Source: Mesorhizobium sp. L-2-11 (lineage in GTDB: Bacteria > Pseudomonadota > Alphaproteobacteria > Rhizobiales > Rhizobiaceae). Taken from it: a stretch of DNA of 64,000 bases. Below, piece after piece: positions 8,246 through 16,961 of this stretch. Made by a program: the position numbers and the translations under genes. Positions within the stretch are counted from its first letter, which is position 1; the number at the start of each line of letters is the position of its first letter. The notes beneath the pieces are model-generated. The model searched no databases and was not told the origin of the DNA. It saw only the letters and a list, made by a program, of their open reading frames with translations. The stretch is from NCBI RefSeq assembly GCF_016756595.1, contig NZ_AP023257.1, forward strand, positions 5,100,001 to 5,164,000, read 5' to 3'.

Positions 8246-9151
8246 TCATGCGCGCGGATCTCCGGGATGGCGGATTCTGCCCATATCGAGAACATATTCG
8301 GGTTCGATACGCCCCGTAAGGACATGAATTATGGCAAGGATGTTGCCGCGCAGCCTCCCGCGGCGGTCGATGTAAGACTCTGGCCGCACGCTGCGCACAA
8401 GGTTGGCGGCGAGATTGCGCGCCATGAGCGGCAGAGCGAATGTAGCGGGCATGGTTCCCTTCTTGATCAGATAAACCGGATTGACGATCTGCGAATATCC
8501 GAACCGCTCGCCGCTCACGCGCCCGGTCTTGATACCAAGATGAATGCCGCGGATCGTATTCACCGCGACGACGCGGCCGCATGACCTCAACTGGCTGGTG
8601 AAATCTATGTCCTCCTGCCAGCCGTAGAGAACCAGGCGCTCGTCGAAGCGCAACTTGCCAATCTTGGCCGCCCGAATGGACATGTTGCAACCATATGCGC
8701 CGAGATGATGGACGACCTCGGGCTGTGGCGGCGGCTCCTGTTCCGACTGGTGGAGAGCCAGCATCGCGTCATCCCAATCCAACCCCGCGTTGACGGCGCC
8801 GTCCTTGACAACTCTGCCCATGACCACAGCCCAGTCGTCATGCTCTTCGAAAGCTCTCGTGACGCGCTCGAGATAATCGTCGGCCGGCACGAAATCGTCA
8901 TCGAAGAAAGTGACGACATCGAAACGTCCGCTCGCGTGGTCGAGCGCGCTGTTGCGTTGCACGCACGACCCTTTCTTCCCGAAGATAAGGGAAACCGGGA
9001 AGCTAATCGTCTCAGGAAGCTCGACATGCGTGGCATCGGGCGCGGAAACGACGACTTCGTCAGGTGGTTGTGTCTGACGCTGCAGATGCGATAGCAATCG
9101 GCAAAGTTGGCTGCCGCGGCCAAGGGTTGCAATGATCACGACGAGCTTCAT
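8246..9151 (-). CDS. Glycosyltransferase family 2 protein
   Basis: GT-A-fold transferase of 301 residues. The start KLVVIIATLGR with LSHLQRQTQPPDEVVV is the nucleotide-sugar entry region; the metal-binding acidic cluster is FFDDDFVP near residue 82; GYGW-like EDIDF (YGWQEDIDFTSQL) is the catalytic-base region common in GT2 enzymes. I prefer the ATG at 9151, since the frame upstream to a TTG at 9175 adds only eight residues. It is convergent with the glycosidase gene. Substrate unknown; EPS assembly inferred from neighbours. Confidence 0.85.
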   Translation of the reverse strand: MKLVVIIATLGRGSQLCRLLSHLQRQTQPPDEVVVSAPDATHVELPETISFPVSLIFGKKGSCVQRNSALDHASGRFDVVTFFDDDFVPADDYLERVTRAFEEHDDWAVVMGRVVKDGAVNAGLDWDDAMLALHQSEQEPPPQPEVVHHLGAYGCNMSIRAAKIGKLRFDERLVLYGWQEDIDFTSQLRSCGRVVAVNTIRGIHLGIKTGRVSGERFGYSQIVNPVYLIKKGTMPATFALPLMARNLAANLVRSVRPESYIDRRGRLRGNILAIIHVLTGRIEPEYVLDMGRIRHPGDPRA

Positions 9152-9563
9152 GCGCAATCCAGCTAGAGGCGACAAGGGCGATTTCGCTGCGATGGTAAGC
9201 CCTGGGATGGGGGCAGACAGCCTGTTAAAAAGGGGGCTGCGGGGCTAATCCGGCGCTACCGACTGCCTCGATCGGTGTAGCAACCCCACCTTCGGGTCGC
9301 ATGCCTCTCCTTTGGGCTTAGCGGCCGCGCAGGTTCGCAGCCTTCCACGATTAGGGCCCCGAATCCTCGCAGGGTGAACGCCTCACGCGGCCGGACAGGT
9401 GGCACGGCCAATTTCATTTCAATGTCGCGGGCATGGCTCTGCTCCGTCAGCAGCGCAAGGGCAGTGCGGACCTCGGATTAACGCCAAGGGATAAGCTCAT
9501 ACTTCGAAGGTGCAGAGGTTCGCGCTGTCTCCAGGGTGCTAGGTTGAATATGGATCACGCGAC
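9152..9563. other. Divergent intergenic region without a recognisable gene
   Basis: This 412-base gap separates the leftward GT2 from the rightward GT4. I see no convincing coding frame, RNA gene or clear terminator. It must hold promoters for both flanking genes, but no strong -35/-10 pair stands out. Confidence 0.5.
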
Positions 9564-10817
9564 ATGGTGCACTTTATGGGACAGCGAAATTACGGAAGGT
9601 CTGCGCCCGTGGCCGCCAGCGCGGCCGGAACAATCGGCACCGATCCGCTTCCATTCGAGAGTTATGGCAACAGCTCATTTCCGGCGGTTCCCGCTGAGGA
9701 CGGGGGGCCCGGTGGCCGCACCAGGCGCTGGACCATAAATGGGGATTTCGTCGCGCTGCCTCCAAACGGCGTTGCCCGCTATGCGCGCGAGGTAACCCTT
9801 GCGCTCGACGCTCTCCTGGACGAGGGCCATCCGTTGGCGCGGGGACTTGAACTCGATTTGGCGGTCCCGCGTCGGGAGCAATTAGCACTGCAGGCGATTG
9901 GCATTCGGGTCGTTCCCGAATTCAACAAACCGCGCCTTCCGCAGTTCTGGGTGCAGATGCAACTGCCTCGCCACGTTGAGGGCGGGTTGCTCAGCTTCTG
10001 CAATCTGGCGCCGGTAGCGCTGACGCGGCAAATCGCATGCATCCACGACCTGCATACCAGGCTGATGCCGGAGAGCTATGGGCGCGGCTTCCGATGGGCC
10101 CACCGTTTCATTCTTCCGCTCCTTGGCCGACGGGCTGCACATATAACCACCGTCTCGCAGCTTTCGCGGCAGCATCTCATCAAATACGGCATCGCACCGC
10201 AGGAGAAGATCACCGTCACATATAACGGCAGCGACCATGCAGAACGATGGGATGCCGATCGATCGAAGCTGCAAATCCGGCCCGACCGCCCCTATGTGCT
10301 ATGCCTTGGGCGTGATCAAAAATACAAGAACGTCGAATTACTGGTCCGGCTTGCTCCGCTGCTTGACGCGTTGGGCTTGAACCTGTGGATGGCGGGCGAA
10401 ATCGACGAAGCGCAGGTTTCCCGGTTTGCGCAGCCGAAGCCAGACAATCTCCGGCTCCTCGGACGGATCAGCGATGATGATTTCAAGAAAGCTCTGTCGG
10501 GTGCATTGTGCTTTCTTTTTCCGTCCAGGATCGAGGGTTTCGGGTTGCCTGCCGTCGAAGCCATGAGGATCGGATGCCCGGTCGTGGCCTCGACATCGCC
10601 TTGCCTCCCCGAGGTCTGCCGGGACGCAGCGCTCTATGCCGATCCGGATGATTTGGCACATTGGGTCAGAGCGGTACGTGACATCCAGCGATATCCGGAT
10701 TTGCGCCAAGGTTTGATCGAGGCAGGCCATAAAAGATCCCTCAGCTATTCGTGGCGCTCCGTCGCTGAAATCTACCTCGAGCTGATGCTGCAGGTGGACG
10801 CAATGGCTCTACGATGA
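9564..10817 (+). CDS. Glycosyltransferase family 4 protein, paralogue of the 5057-6223 gene
   Basis: A 417-residue GT-B transferase. After a low-complexity N-terminal extension of about 55 residues it begins RRWTINGDFVALPPNGVARYARE, matching the paralogue at 5057-6223. The donor domain has YVLCLGRDQKYKN and then PSRIEGFGLPAVEAM (EX7E motif). The ATG at 9564 is used here; an ATG at 9576 is also possible, and the extra N-terminus compared with the paralogue makes the start uncertain. The two copies probably add sugars to the same repeat unit, but the specificity is unknown. Confidence 0.83.
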   Translation: MVHFMGQRNYGRSAPVAASAAGTIGTDPLPFESYGNSSFPAVPAEDGGPGGRTRRWTINGDFVALPPNGVARYAREVTLALDALLDEGHPLARGLELDLAVPRREQLALQAIGIRVVPEFNKPRLPQFWVQMQLPRHVEGGLLSFCNLAPVALTRQIACIHDLHTRLMPESYGRGFRWAHRFILPLLGRRAAHITTVSQLSRQHLIKYGIAPQEKITVTYNGSDHAERWDADRSKLQIRPDRPYVLCLGRDQKYKNVELLVRLAPLLDALGLNLWMAGEIDEAQVSRFAQPKPDNLRLLGRISDDDFKKALSGALCFLFPSRIEGFGLPAVEAMRIGCPVVASTSPCLPEVCRDAALYADPDDLAHWVRAVRDIQRYPDLRQGLIEAGHKRSLSYSWRSVAEIYLELMLQVDAMALR

Positions 10818-11637
10818 CCAAGGTCCTCTGAGGTTATCAAATGACTCCAACCGGAGACCGTTGATCGGGGGCGGCACGTCAAAGGCCGGCAGCCTGGCGG
10901 TCTTGATATTGGTTGCTTCGAACCTAACGTCTTGGCCGGACCCGTCCGCGCAACCTCGAAGGCGAACGAAGACACCAGCTTTGGCCGGCTACGGCGGTGT
11001 TAACGAAAACTGTAGAATCTTCCTCAACCGCCTTTGCTGCCCGAAGCTATCATGTCTGGTCCATTATTCTTCCAGGTTTGCTGCGGACAGTGCTGACAAA
11101 TAGGTTAGGCGCCACAGTCGAAAGGCGGTGGCCGAAACGGACGTTTCGTCAATAAGGGCGGATTGCCGCTTGAAGCAAGAAAGCCGCATGATCCCGAGAG
11201 CAAATGAGAAAGGGTGAGCCATGCTTGGTCGTGTCGCATTGGCTACCGCATGCGTCAACGGTCGGCGATTCGGGGGCGTCTCGCATACTGACGACTCGTT
11301 AGCTCCGGCAAGGAACTGGCGGCAGGCTCGATGAGGGCGAATTGATGTCGCCTTCGAGGCCGAGGGAGTCCAGAGAGTTCAGTTCAAATCCGCGCGTCGC
11401 GCTGGCCGGACGGCACGCGATAATTCGTCGGTTCCTTCCGAGTAACCGATGTCGCGATACGTATGGAACGGTACGGCTGCAGCCCGCTGTCCTTACCGCG
11501 GGCGAGCAGCTTTACGCCACACGATGGCGCAATGACGTGACGGCACGCCCGATGTCGATGCGGGTGGTGGCGGGTCTTCACATTTTTGGATCTGGGCGCA
11601 TATCCCGTTCGCCCGTCGACGGCGAAAGAGAGCGGTA
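10818..11637. other. 820-bp region without a recognisable gene
   Basis: Short open frames occur here, but none has a good ribosome site, convincing codon use or a recognisable motif. The region precedes the flippase-GT4 pair and probably holds their promoter. I could not define a terminator or binding site. Confidence 0.4.
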
Positions 11638-13089
11638 ATGAAGGCGATCGGCGGGGCGATTATCAACGGGGCGGCTTGGGTCGCAGTCGAGACCTGGGGC
11701 CGCCAGTTGGCGATGTTTGCCGTCTTCGTCATTCTCGCCCGCCATCTCGGCCCGGAGGCATTTGGTTTCGCCACGCTCGCCATGGTGGTGCCAGTCATCG
11801 TCGCCGTTCCGGTGACGCGCGGAATCCCCGAAGCACTCATCCAGCGTCCGGATGTCGAGTCCATCCATTTCGACTCAGCCTTTTGGCTCCTTGCCGTCAC
11901 CGGCTCGGTGCTCAGCGCGCTCGTCTGGAGCTTTGCCGGCGCAATCGCCGCGGCATTCAACCAACCCGTTCTAGAGGAGCTTGTCCGCTGGACCAGCGTC
12001 GTCATCGTGCTCCAGGCGCTTGCGGCGGTGCCGGCGGCGATCCTCAAGCGCCAGCTTCATTTTCGACTGTTCGCGCTGCGAACGCTCGCTGGCACGGTCG
12101 TCGGCGGAACGCTTGGAATCGGCACAGCAATCGCCGGCTACGGCATGTGGAGCCTGGTGTGGATGCAGGTCGCCAAGGCAGCTGTGGAGACCGCCGTTAT
12201 TCTGCTCGGCAGTTCGTGGCGGCCGCGTCTCAGATATTCCCACGCACGCTGTCGCGACCTGTTCGGCTTCGCTGGTCCTCTCATCGGCCAATCCCTGTGG
12301 ACTTTCGTCAATGAGGAAATGCCGAAGGTCATACTCGGCAGCTTCCTCGGACCCTATGCGGTAGGTGTATACGCCCTCGCCCGCCGGCCGCTGGACCTTT
12401 TGAGTGAGGCTTTTCTGGGTCCGCTTACGGCGGTGACGATGCCGGCGGTCGCTCGGGTGCAGAGCGATCCGGCGAAGATCGATGCATTCTTCAACACCAG
12501 CATACGCGTGGCCGCGATTGCCGGCTTCCCGGCATTCCTCGGGTTCGCCGCGATCGCTCCCGTCGCGGTACCTTTCATCTTCGGCCAGCAATGGGTGAGT
12601 GGTGTCGTCGCCGTTCAAATCCTGATGCTCCTTGGCCTGCAACGCACGGTAGATAGCATCTGTGCACTCACCATCCTCGCGCTCGGTCATTCCGGGCTGA
12701 TTCTCAAGCTAAACATATCCTACACCGTCTTGGCCGTGATCCTCCTCACCGCTGCCGTGCAGATCGACCTCGAGACAACGATGGCCGCTCTTCTGGCCTG
12801 CAACCTCCTGCTCCTGCCGGTCTTTCTCATCCTCGTTCACCGCATCGCACGCGTCGACGTACTGAAGCCGCTCAAAATATTCCCGCGGCTGGCGGTGGCG
12901 GGCCTGCTCATGTTCGTCGCTGTCACCGCTTGGCAGGTCGCGGCACCGGCATCGACCCCGCAAACTTTCCTCATCGCAGGTGGGATCATCATCGGCGCTG
13001 CCGTATATGTCGCTGCCGCCATTGTGCTCGTGCGTCCCGACCTTCTCGACGCACGCGACATAGTTCTCAGGCTGCGTCGGCCTGCATAG
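11638..13089 (+). CDS. Wzx-type polysaccharide flippase (MOP superfamily)
   Basis: Multispanning inner-membrane protein of 483 residues with about 12-14 hydrophobic segments spread over its length. The N-terminus (WVAVETWGRQLAMFAVFVILARHLGPEAFG) is the signature of the polysaccharide-transport branch of the MOP family. It would move the undecaprenyl-linked repeat unit to the periplasmic face for Wzy polymerisation (candidate at 36590). A purine-rich AAAGAGAG lies about 5 bases before the ATG. The next gene, a GT4, begins 11 bases after its stop, so the two form an operon. Confidence 0.9.
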   Translation: MKAIGGAIINGAAWVAVETWGRQLAMFAVFVILARHLGPEAFGFATLAMVVPVIVAVPVTRGIPEALIQRPDVESIHFDSAFWLLAVTGSVLSALVWSFAGAIAAAFNQPVLEELVRWTSVVIVLQALAAVPAAILKRQLHFRLFALRTLAGTVVGGTLGIGTAIAGYGMWSLVWMQVAKAAVETAVILLGSSWRPRLRYSHARCRDLFGFAGPLIGQSLWTFVNEEMPKVILGSFLGPYAVGVYALARRPLDLLSEAFLGPLTAVTMPAVARVQSDPAKIDAFFNTSIRVAAIAGFPAFLGFAAIAPVAVPFIFGQQWVSGVVAVQILMLLGLQRTVDSICALTILALGHSGLILKLNISYTVLAVILLTAAVQIDLETTMAALLACNLLLLPVFLILVHRIARVDVLKPLKIFPRLAVAGLLMFVAVTAWQVAAPASTPQTFLIAGGIIIGAAVYVAAAIVLVRPDLLDARDIVLRLRRPA

Positions 13090-13100
13090 GGACCGAGTTC

Positions 13101-14423
13101 ATGAAAGTCGCTTTCGTCTCGCAACATTTCGACGTGGTCCTTCCGCCCGGCCAGAGCTCGGTGGGCATCTGGACATATGAAGTATCACGCCGTCTGGCCG
13201 CGGACTGCGATGCAACGGTGATCGCGCGCCGCCCGCGCGGAAACCCTAAGCGGCTCGAGATCGATGACGTACGGGTCGAACTCCTCACCTGTGCGCCGGA
13301 GCGTGTGTGGGGGAGAGCGTCCCGCATGTGGAGCCGCGCCTGGCCAGGCGCTCCGCTCTTTGCGCAAAGCTTCTATGCGTTCGACTTCCTCGCCCAAGCG
13401 CTGCGACGGCTCCGCCGCCTGGCGCCTGACGTCGTTCATCTTCAGAATTTTCCGCATTATGCACCCGCCATCCGGCGCGCCGTTCCCGACGCGGCGATCC
13501 TCCTGCACATGCACTGCGACTGGCTGGCGCAGCTCGATCCTGATGTCATGGCGCGCGGCGTCGCCGCATGCGATCTTGTGGCCGGTTGTTCGCAGCATGT
13601 CGTTATGACTGCGCGCGAACGCTTCGAAAGCACGCGGACGCCTTTTGCGGTCCTGCCGAATGGTGCGCCAGTGGATCGGCTCGCTCACGTTACGGCGCGG
13701 CGCACGCCGGCAAAGGTGCTGTTCGTCGGCCGTGTCTCTCCGGAAAAGGGTGTTCATACCCTTCTCGAGGCCTGGCCCAAAGTAGTCGCCGCTCACCCTG
13801 AGGCCCGTCTTGAGATCGTTGGTCCGTCCGCGGCACTGCCGCGGGACCTCCTGATCGACCTGAGCCGGGATCCGGAGGTCTTGGACCTTTCACGGTTCTA
13901 TCCCGGGGGAGGCGCTTTCAGAGGTTCCTACGAGACGGCTCTGCGCGAAATGATCCCGCCGCAGTTCGCCCACACGGTCAGCTTCACCGGCATGGAACCG
14001 TATGAAAAAGTCATCGAGCGCTGTGCCGGGGCGTCGCTCCTCGTCAATCCGTCACTTAGCGAATCCTTCGGCATGAGCCTGGTGGAGGCCCTTGCGACCG
14101 GGACGCCGGTCGTCGCCACGCGGGTCGGCGGGATGACGGACATTGTGGAAGCAACTGGTGGCGGCTTGCTCGTCGAAAAGAATGATCCGGCCGCACTTTC
14201 GGACGCGATCCTCCGCCTTGTCGCCGACCCCGAGTCGAGCAATGAAATCGGCAGACGGGGCGCCCAGCGGGTCGCGGAACTCTATTCGTGGGAGCGCGTC
14301 GCCGGCATCACCCGCGACCTTCACGAACAGGCCCTGTCGGGACGGCGATCGCGATCGGTCGTGGCCGCTTCACAGCCCGATTACATCCGCGGTCGCCAGC
14401 GCAACTTGGGATCGGTCAGCTAA
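13101..14423 (+). CDS. Glycosyltransferase family 4 protein
   Basis: GT-B sugar transferase, 440 residues. The N-terminus (MKVAFVSQHFDVVLPPGQSS) is the acceptor domain; the donor domain begins VLFVGRVSPEKGVHTLLEAW, with NPSLSESFGMSLVEALATGTPVV giving the EX7E site. It is coupled to the flippase gene 11 bases upstream, so it very likely builds the repeat unit that this flippase moves. Sugar specificity cannot be read from the sequence. Confidence 0.88.
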   Translation: MKVAFVSQHFDVVLPPGQSSVGIWTYEVSRRLAADCDATVIARRPRGNPKRLEIDDVRVELLTCAPERVWGRASRMWSRAWPGAPLFAQSFYAFDFLAQALRRLRRLAPDVVHLQNFPHYAPAIRRAVPDAAILLHMHCDWLAQLDPDVMARGVAACDLVAGCSQHVVMTARERFESTRTPFAVLPNGAPVDRLAHVTARRTPAKVLFVGRVSPEKGVHTLLEAWPKVVAAHPEARLEIVGPSAALPRDLLIDLSRDPEVLDLSRFYPGGGAFRGSYETALREMIPPQFAHTVSFTGMEPYEKVIERCAGASLLVNPSLSESFGMSLVEALATGTPVVATRVGGMTDIVEATGGGLLVEKNDPAALSDAILRLVADPESSNEIGRRGAQRVAELYSWERVAGITRDLHEQALSGRRSRSVVAASQPDYIRGRQRNLGSVS

Positions 14424-14458
14424 GATCGACCCGCACCAGCTCAGTCCGGACTATAGAC

Positions 14459-15175
14459 TTAGCTGATGTCCTGGAGACGCCAAAGGCCGAGGCATTTGGA
14501 TTGGTAGGCCTCCTTGGTATGTTCGTCCACCAACCTCAAAGGGGGAGGAAAGTTGAAAGGCGGGCGCTGCAGATCAAGGTAGCGCCACATCCCGCTCACT
14601 ATAGTTCTATTGCGGCTGACTGTTCCGGGATAGGTCGTAGCAAGAAGATATTGCGCTCCGCTGCGCTTGAAATTTTCCAGCGTCAGCATGATATCGGCAT
14701 TCGACATGTGAACCATGCAGTCACGGCAGAGTATGAGGTCGACCTTCGGAAGGGGATCCCTTGTTATATCCAAGCAAGAAAAACGTACGTTGTCAGCCTG
14801 GTGATTTCGTCTGTTTATAGAAATTATCGGCTCCACGATGTCTACGCCGTAATAGACTTCCAGATTCAAATCAATCTGGGACATCCAATGGAAATCGCCG
14901 CAAGGCGCATCAAGCAAGGATCGTACGCCTAGCTCTTTTACAAGCGCCGGAAGAAGCTCTCGAATCGTTTGCGTCTCGGCCATCTCGGAGCCGCCGCCCG
15001 ACGCGCTATGGCCATCTCCCCACGCTCGTGCTCTATAAATGACTGAAAACACAGAATCGCCTGGATACCGGACGTGATAGTATAAAATCCGAGCAGCATA
15101 GGTTAACTCGTGCACAACGAACAATCTGAGACGCCTCAGCGAACTTTTTGCTCTGGTGGGTTCGGTGATATTCAT
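14459..15175 (-). CDS. Class I SAM-dependent methyltransferase
   Basis: A 238-residue Rossmann-fold methyltransferase. Motif I is SLLDAPCGDFHWM (about residues 86-98), with the acidic ribose-binding residue in YYGVDIVEPI, and motif IV is ILCRDCMVHM. A basic N-terminal segment precedes the domain. The ATG at 15175 is chosen over a longer start at 15226. It is one of three consecutive leftward methyltransferase genes (14459-16806) and could methylate sugars of the repeat unit. Base composition looks less GC-rich than its neighbours, which hints at separate acquisition. Confidence 0.75.
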   Translation of the reverse strand: MNITEPTRAKSSLRRLRLFVVHELTYAARILYYHVRYPGDSVFSVIYRARAWGDGHSASGGGSEMAETQTIRELLPALVKELGVRSLLDAPCGDFHWMSQIDLNLEVYYGVDIVEPIISINRRNHQADNVRFSCLDITRDPLPKVDLILCRDCMVHMSNADIMLTLENFKRSGAQYLLATTYPGTVSRNRTIVSGMWRYLDLQRPPFNFPPPLRLVDEHTKEAYQSKCLGLWRLQDIS

Positions 15176-15393
15176 CACTATGCGGCAGTTCCCGTGGTCA
15201 GCGGAACGAAGCGGCTTAAGCGGCAAGGTGGGATAGTAGACCTTTCTCGGACCAGTTTGATGACCGTCGTTGGTTCAAAAACCTGTCGGAAGTGTCATCC
15301 AAATTAGGTAGCAAGCCTTGCTCGAGCAGAATGACGAATGGGTCGTCCAGCGGCCGCGCTACCCGACGCTGCTTAACTGGCACACTACTGCAA

Positions 15394-16023
15394 TCAAGGC
15401 ATTTCGTCATATGGCTTGCGGTAAAATGTGAAGGTGTGCCGATAGCTCGTGTCAGTCCGATGCTCGCTTGTCCCGAGCGGCGGAAAAGATGTGCGCGTCA
15501 AGGCTGCAAGCACGGGGCTATCGGAGGGTGGATAGGGACGCAGATCGTCCGTGTCGTTCCAACCGAGGATGAACCAGCCGCCGGGACGCAGACAATGCAC
15601 GCAAGCGCTGAAAGACGGTTCCGCCTCCTCGCGCGTTTCGATCGCGCTCTTCATGAAGACGCCATTGCACACGATCGCATCGAAGTAGTCGGGAGGCGCA
15701 TGGCTTGTCAGGTTCTTCAAGGCATCGACTACATGTCGCAGCGCCCCGTAGCGGCGCCTGCCCGGATCGATTTCGAGCGTCCAATATTCCTTGGAGCGGA
15801 ACAGGGATTCATAAGGCTTGGTATACCACTCGCAGCCGACGAACAGGATGCGCTTCACCGCTGGATCGTGGCGCAACTGCGTGAGGATGACCATTTCCAG
15901 GAGCTTGCGGTCTTCGGTCAGGTGAAATGTGCTGACATGGCGCACCAGCCCCGGAGCGCGCGCCCGGCAGAAGTCGCGCACCGCGTTTCGTGTCCGTTTG
16001 ATCACGCCTGCCGTGTCTTGCAT
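15394..16023 (-). CDS. Methyltransferase-like protein
   Basis: A 209-residue protein with a compact Rossmann-type methyltransferase core: RILFVGCEWYTK (motif I region), WTLEIDPGRRRYG (ribose-binding acidic residue), then YFDAIVCNGVFM and LRPGGWFILGWND, typical of motifs IV to VI. GGAAGGA lies 5 bases before the ATG at 16023, so this start is preferred over one 21 bases upstream. It follows the FkbM gene with a 30-base gap and is probably co-transcribed. The methyl acceptor is unknown. Confidence 0.75.
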   Translation of the reverse strand: MQDTAGVIKRTRNAVRDFCRARAPGLVRHVSTFHLTEDRKLLEMVILTQLRHDPAVKRILFVGCEWYTKPYESLFRSKEYWTLEIDPGRRRYGALRHVVDALKNLTSHAPPDYFDAIVCNGVFMKSAIETREEAEPSFSACVHCLRPGGWFILGWNDTDDLRPYPPSDSPVLAALTRTSFPPLGTSEHRTDTSYRHTFTFYRKPYDEMP

Positions 16024-16053
16024 GAGATTCCTTCCGTGGCGCAAATCTAGTTC

Positions 16054-16806
16054 TTAAGCGCCCACCGGCTGCGCCAAGACATGTTCGACCCGCCATTCCC
16101 CATTGGCATAAGAGGCTGGCAGCGGTTTCAATGCGTAGCCGGCAGCAGTCAGGAGTTGCGCGATCTTTCGGGCCTTGCGGTCGAGCCCCTCGCGCGTTGC
16201 ATCGTCGACCTCATAAATCACCTTCGGACGGTGCCTGCGCAGCGTTTCCGTCATACCGCCCAGCACGTCGATTTCGGCGCCTTCCACATCGATCTTGACC
16301 AGCGAGGGCGGCCTGAGGCCTCGGTGGGCGATGGCATCGTCGATGGCGACTATGCTGACTTCCAGGCGGCCACTCATGTCCGGCGGTGCTCCCGCCGAGG
16401 CAAGCGTGGCGCCGCCGATGTGATGGGCGAGCAGAAGCTGGCCACGGCCGGATGTGGCTCCGGCAGCTTCGGCGAAAACCCGTATCGCGTCGAAGCCACT
16501 GAGCCGTGCACTTTCTGCGACAGCGGCGGCGTTGCGGGGAACAGGCTCGAACGCATACACTTGACCGCGCGGCCCGACGCGGCGCGCGGCGATGAGACAA
16601 AAGAAACCGATATTCGCGCCGATGTCGTAAAAGACGTCGCCAGGCGCCAGGTTTGCCGCGATCGCCTGTTGCATGGGCAGCTCGTACGTGCCGCGAACAA
16701 AGTTCGGATCGGCGCTCTTCGCCACGAGCTTGAGACCGGCGGCCTCGCCCTTGGCTATGACGCGCGCGTCGCCGAACACGCTGAGGAACCTTGCTGTCAA
16801 TGTCAC
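16054..16806 (-). CDS. FkbM-family O-methyltransferase
   Basis: A 250-residue SAM-dependent methyltransferase. It has the FkbM hallmarks: DVFYDIGANIGFF (motif I), VYAFEPVPRNAAAV, then SLVKIDVEGAEIDVLGG and PKVIYEV. Members methylate hydroxyls of sugars or polyketides. The start is GTG at 16806, with a purine-rich GGGGAAGAG upstream. It heads the leftward methyltransferase run. A second, distinct FkbM gene lies at 35259. Confidence 0.87.
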   Translation of the reverse strand: MTLTARFLSVFGDARVIAKGEAAGLKLVAKSADPNFVRGTYELPMQQAIAANLAPGDVFYDIGANIGFFCLIAARRVGPRGQVYAFEPVPRNAAAVAESARLSGFDAIRVFAEAAGATSGRGQLLLAHHIGGATLASAGAPPDMSGRLEVSIVAIDDAIAHRGLRPPSLVKIDVEGAEIDVLGGMTETLRRHRPKVIYEVDDATREGLDRKARKIAQLLTAAGYALKPLPASYANGEWRVEHVLAQPVGA

Positions 16807-16961
16807 GCGCTCTTCCCCATTTTGCGACGCCTCGGGACGCGGGCCAGCCCGTGCGGCTCGTCGCGAAGGTGACAGATTGTGCGCCCCGGATCGACCCCGA
16901 CAACGGTTGGCCGGCTCCTACCTCCTCCGGCTGATCGCTACTCCGATTGTGCTGCCATATC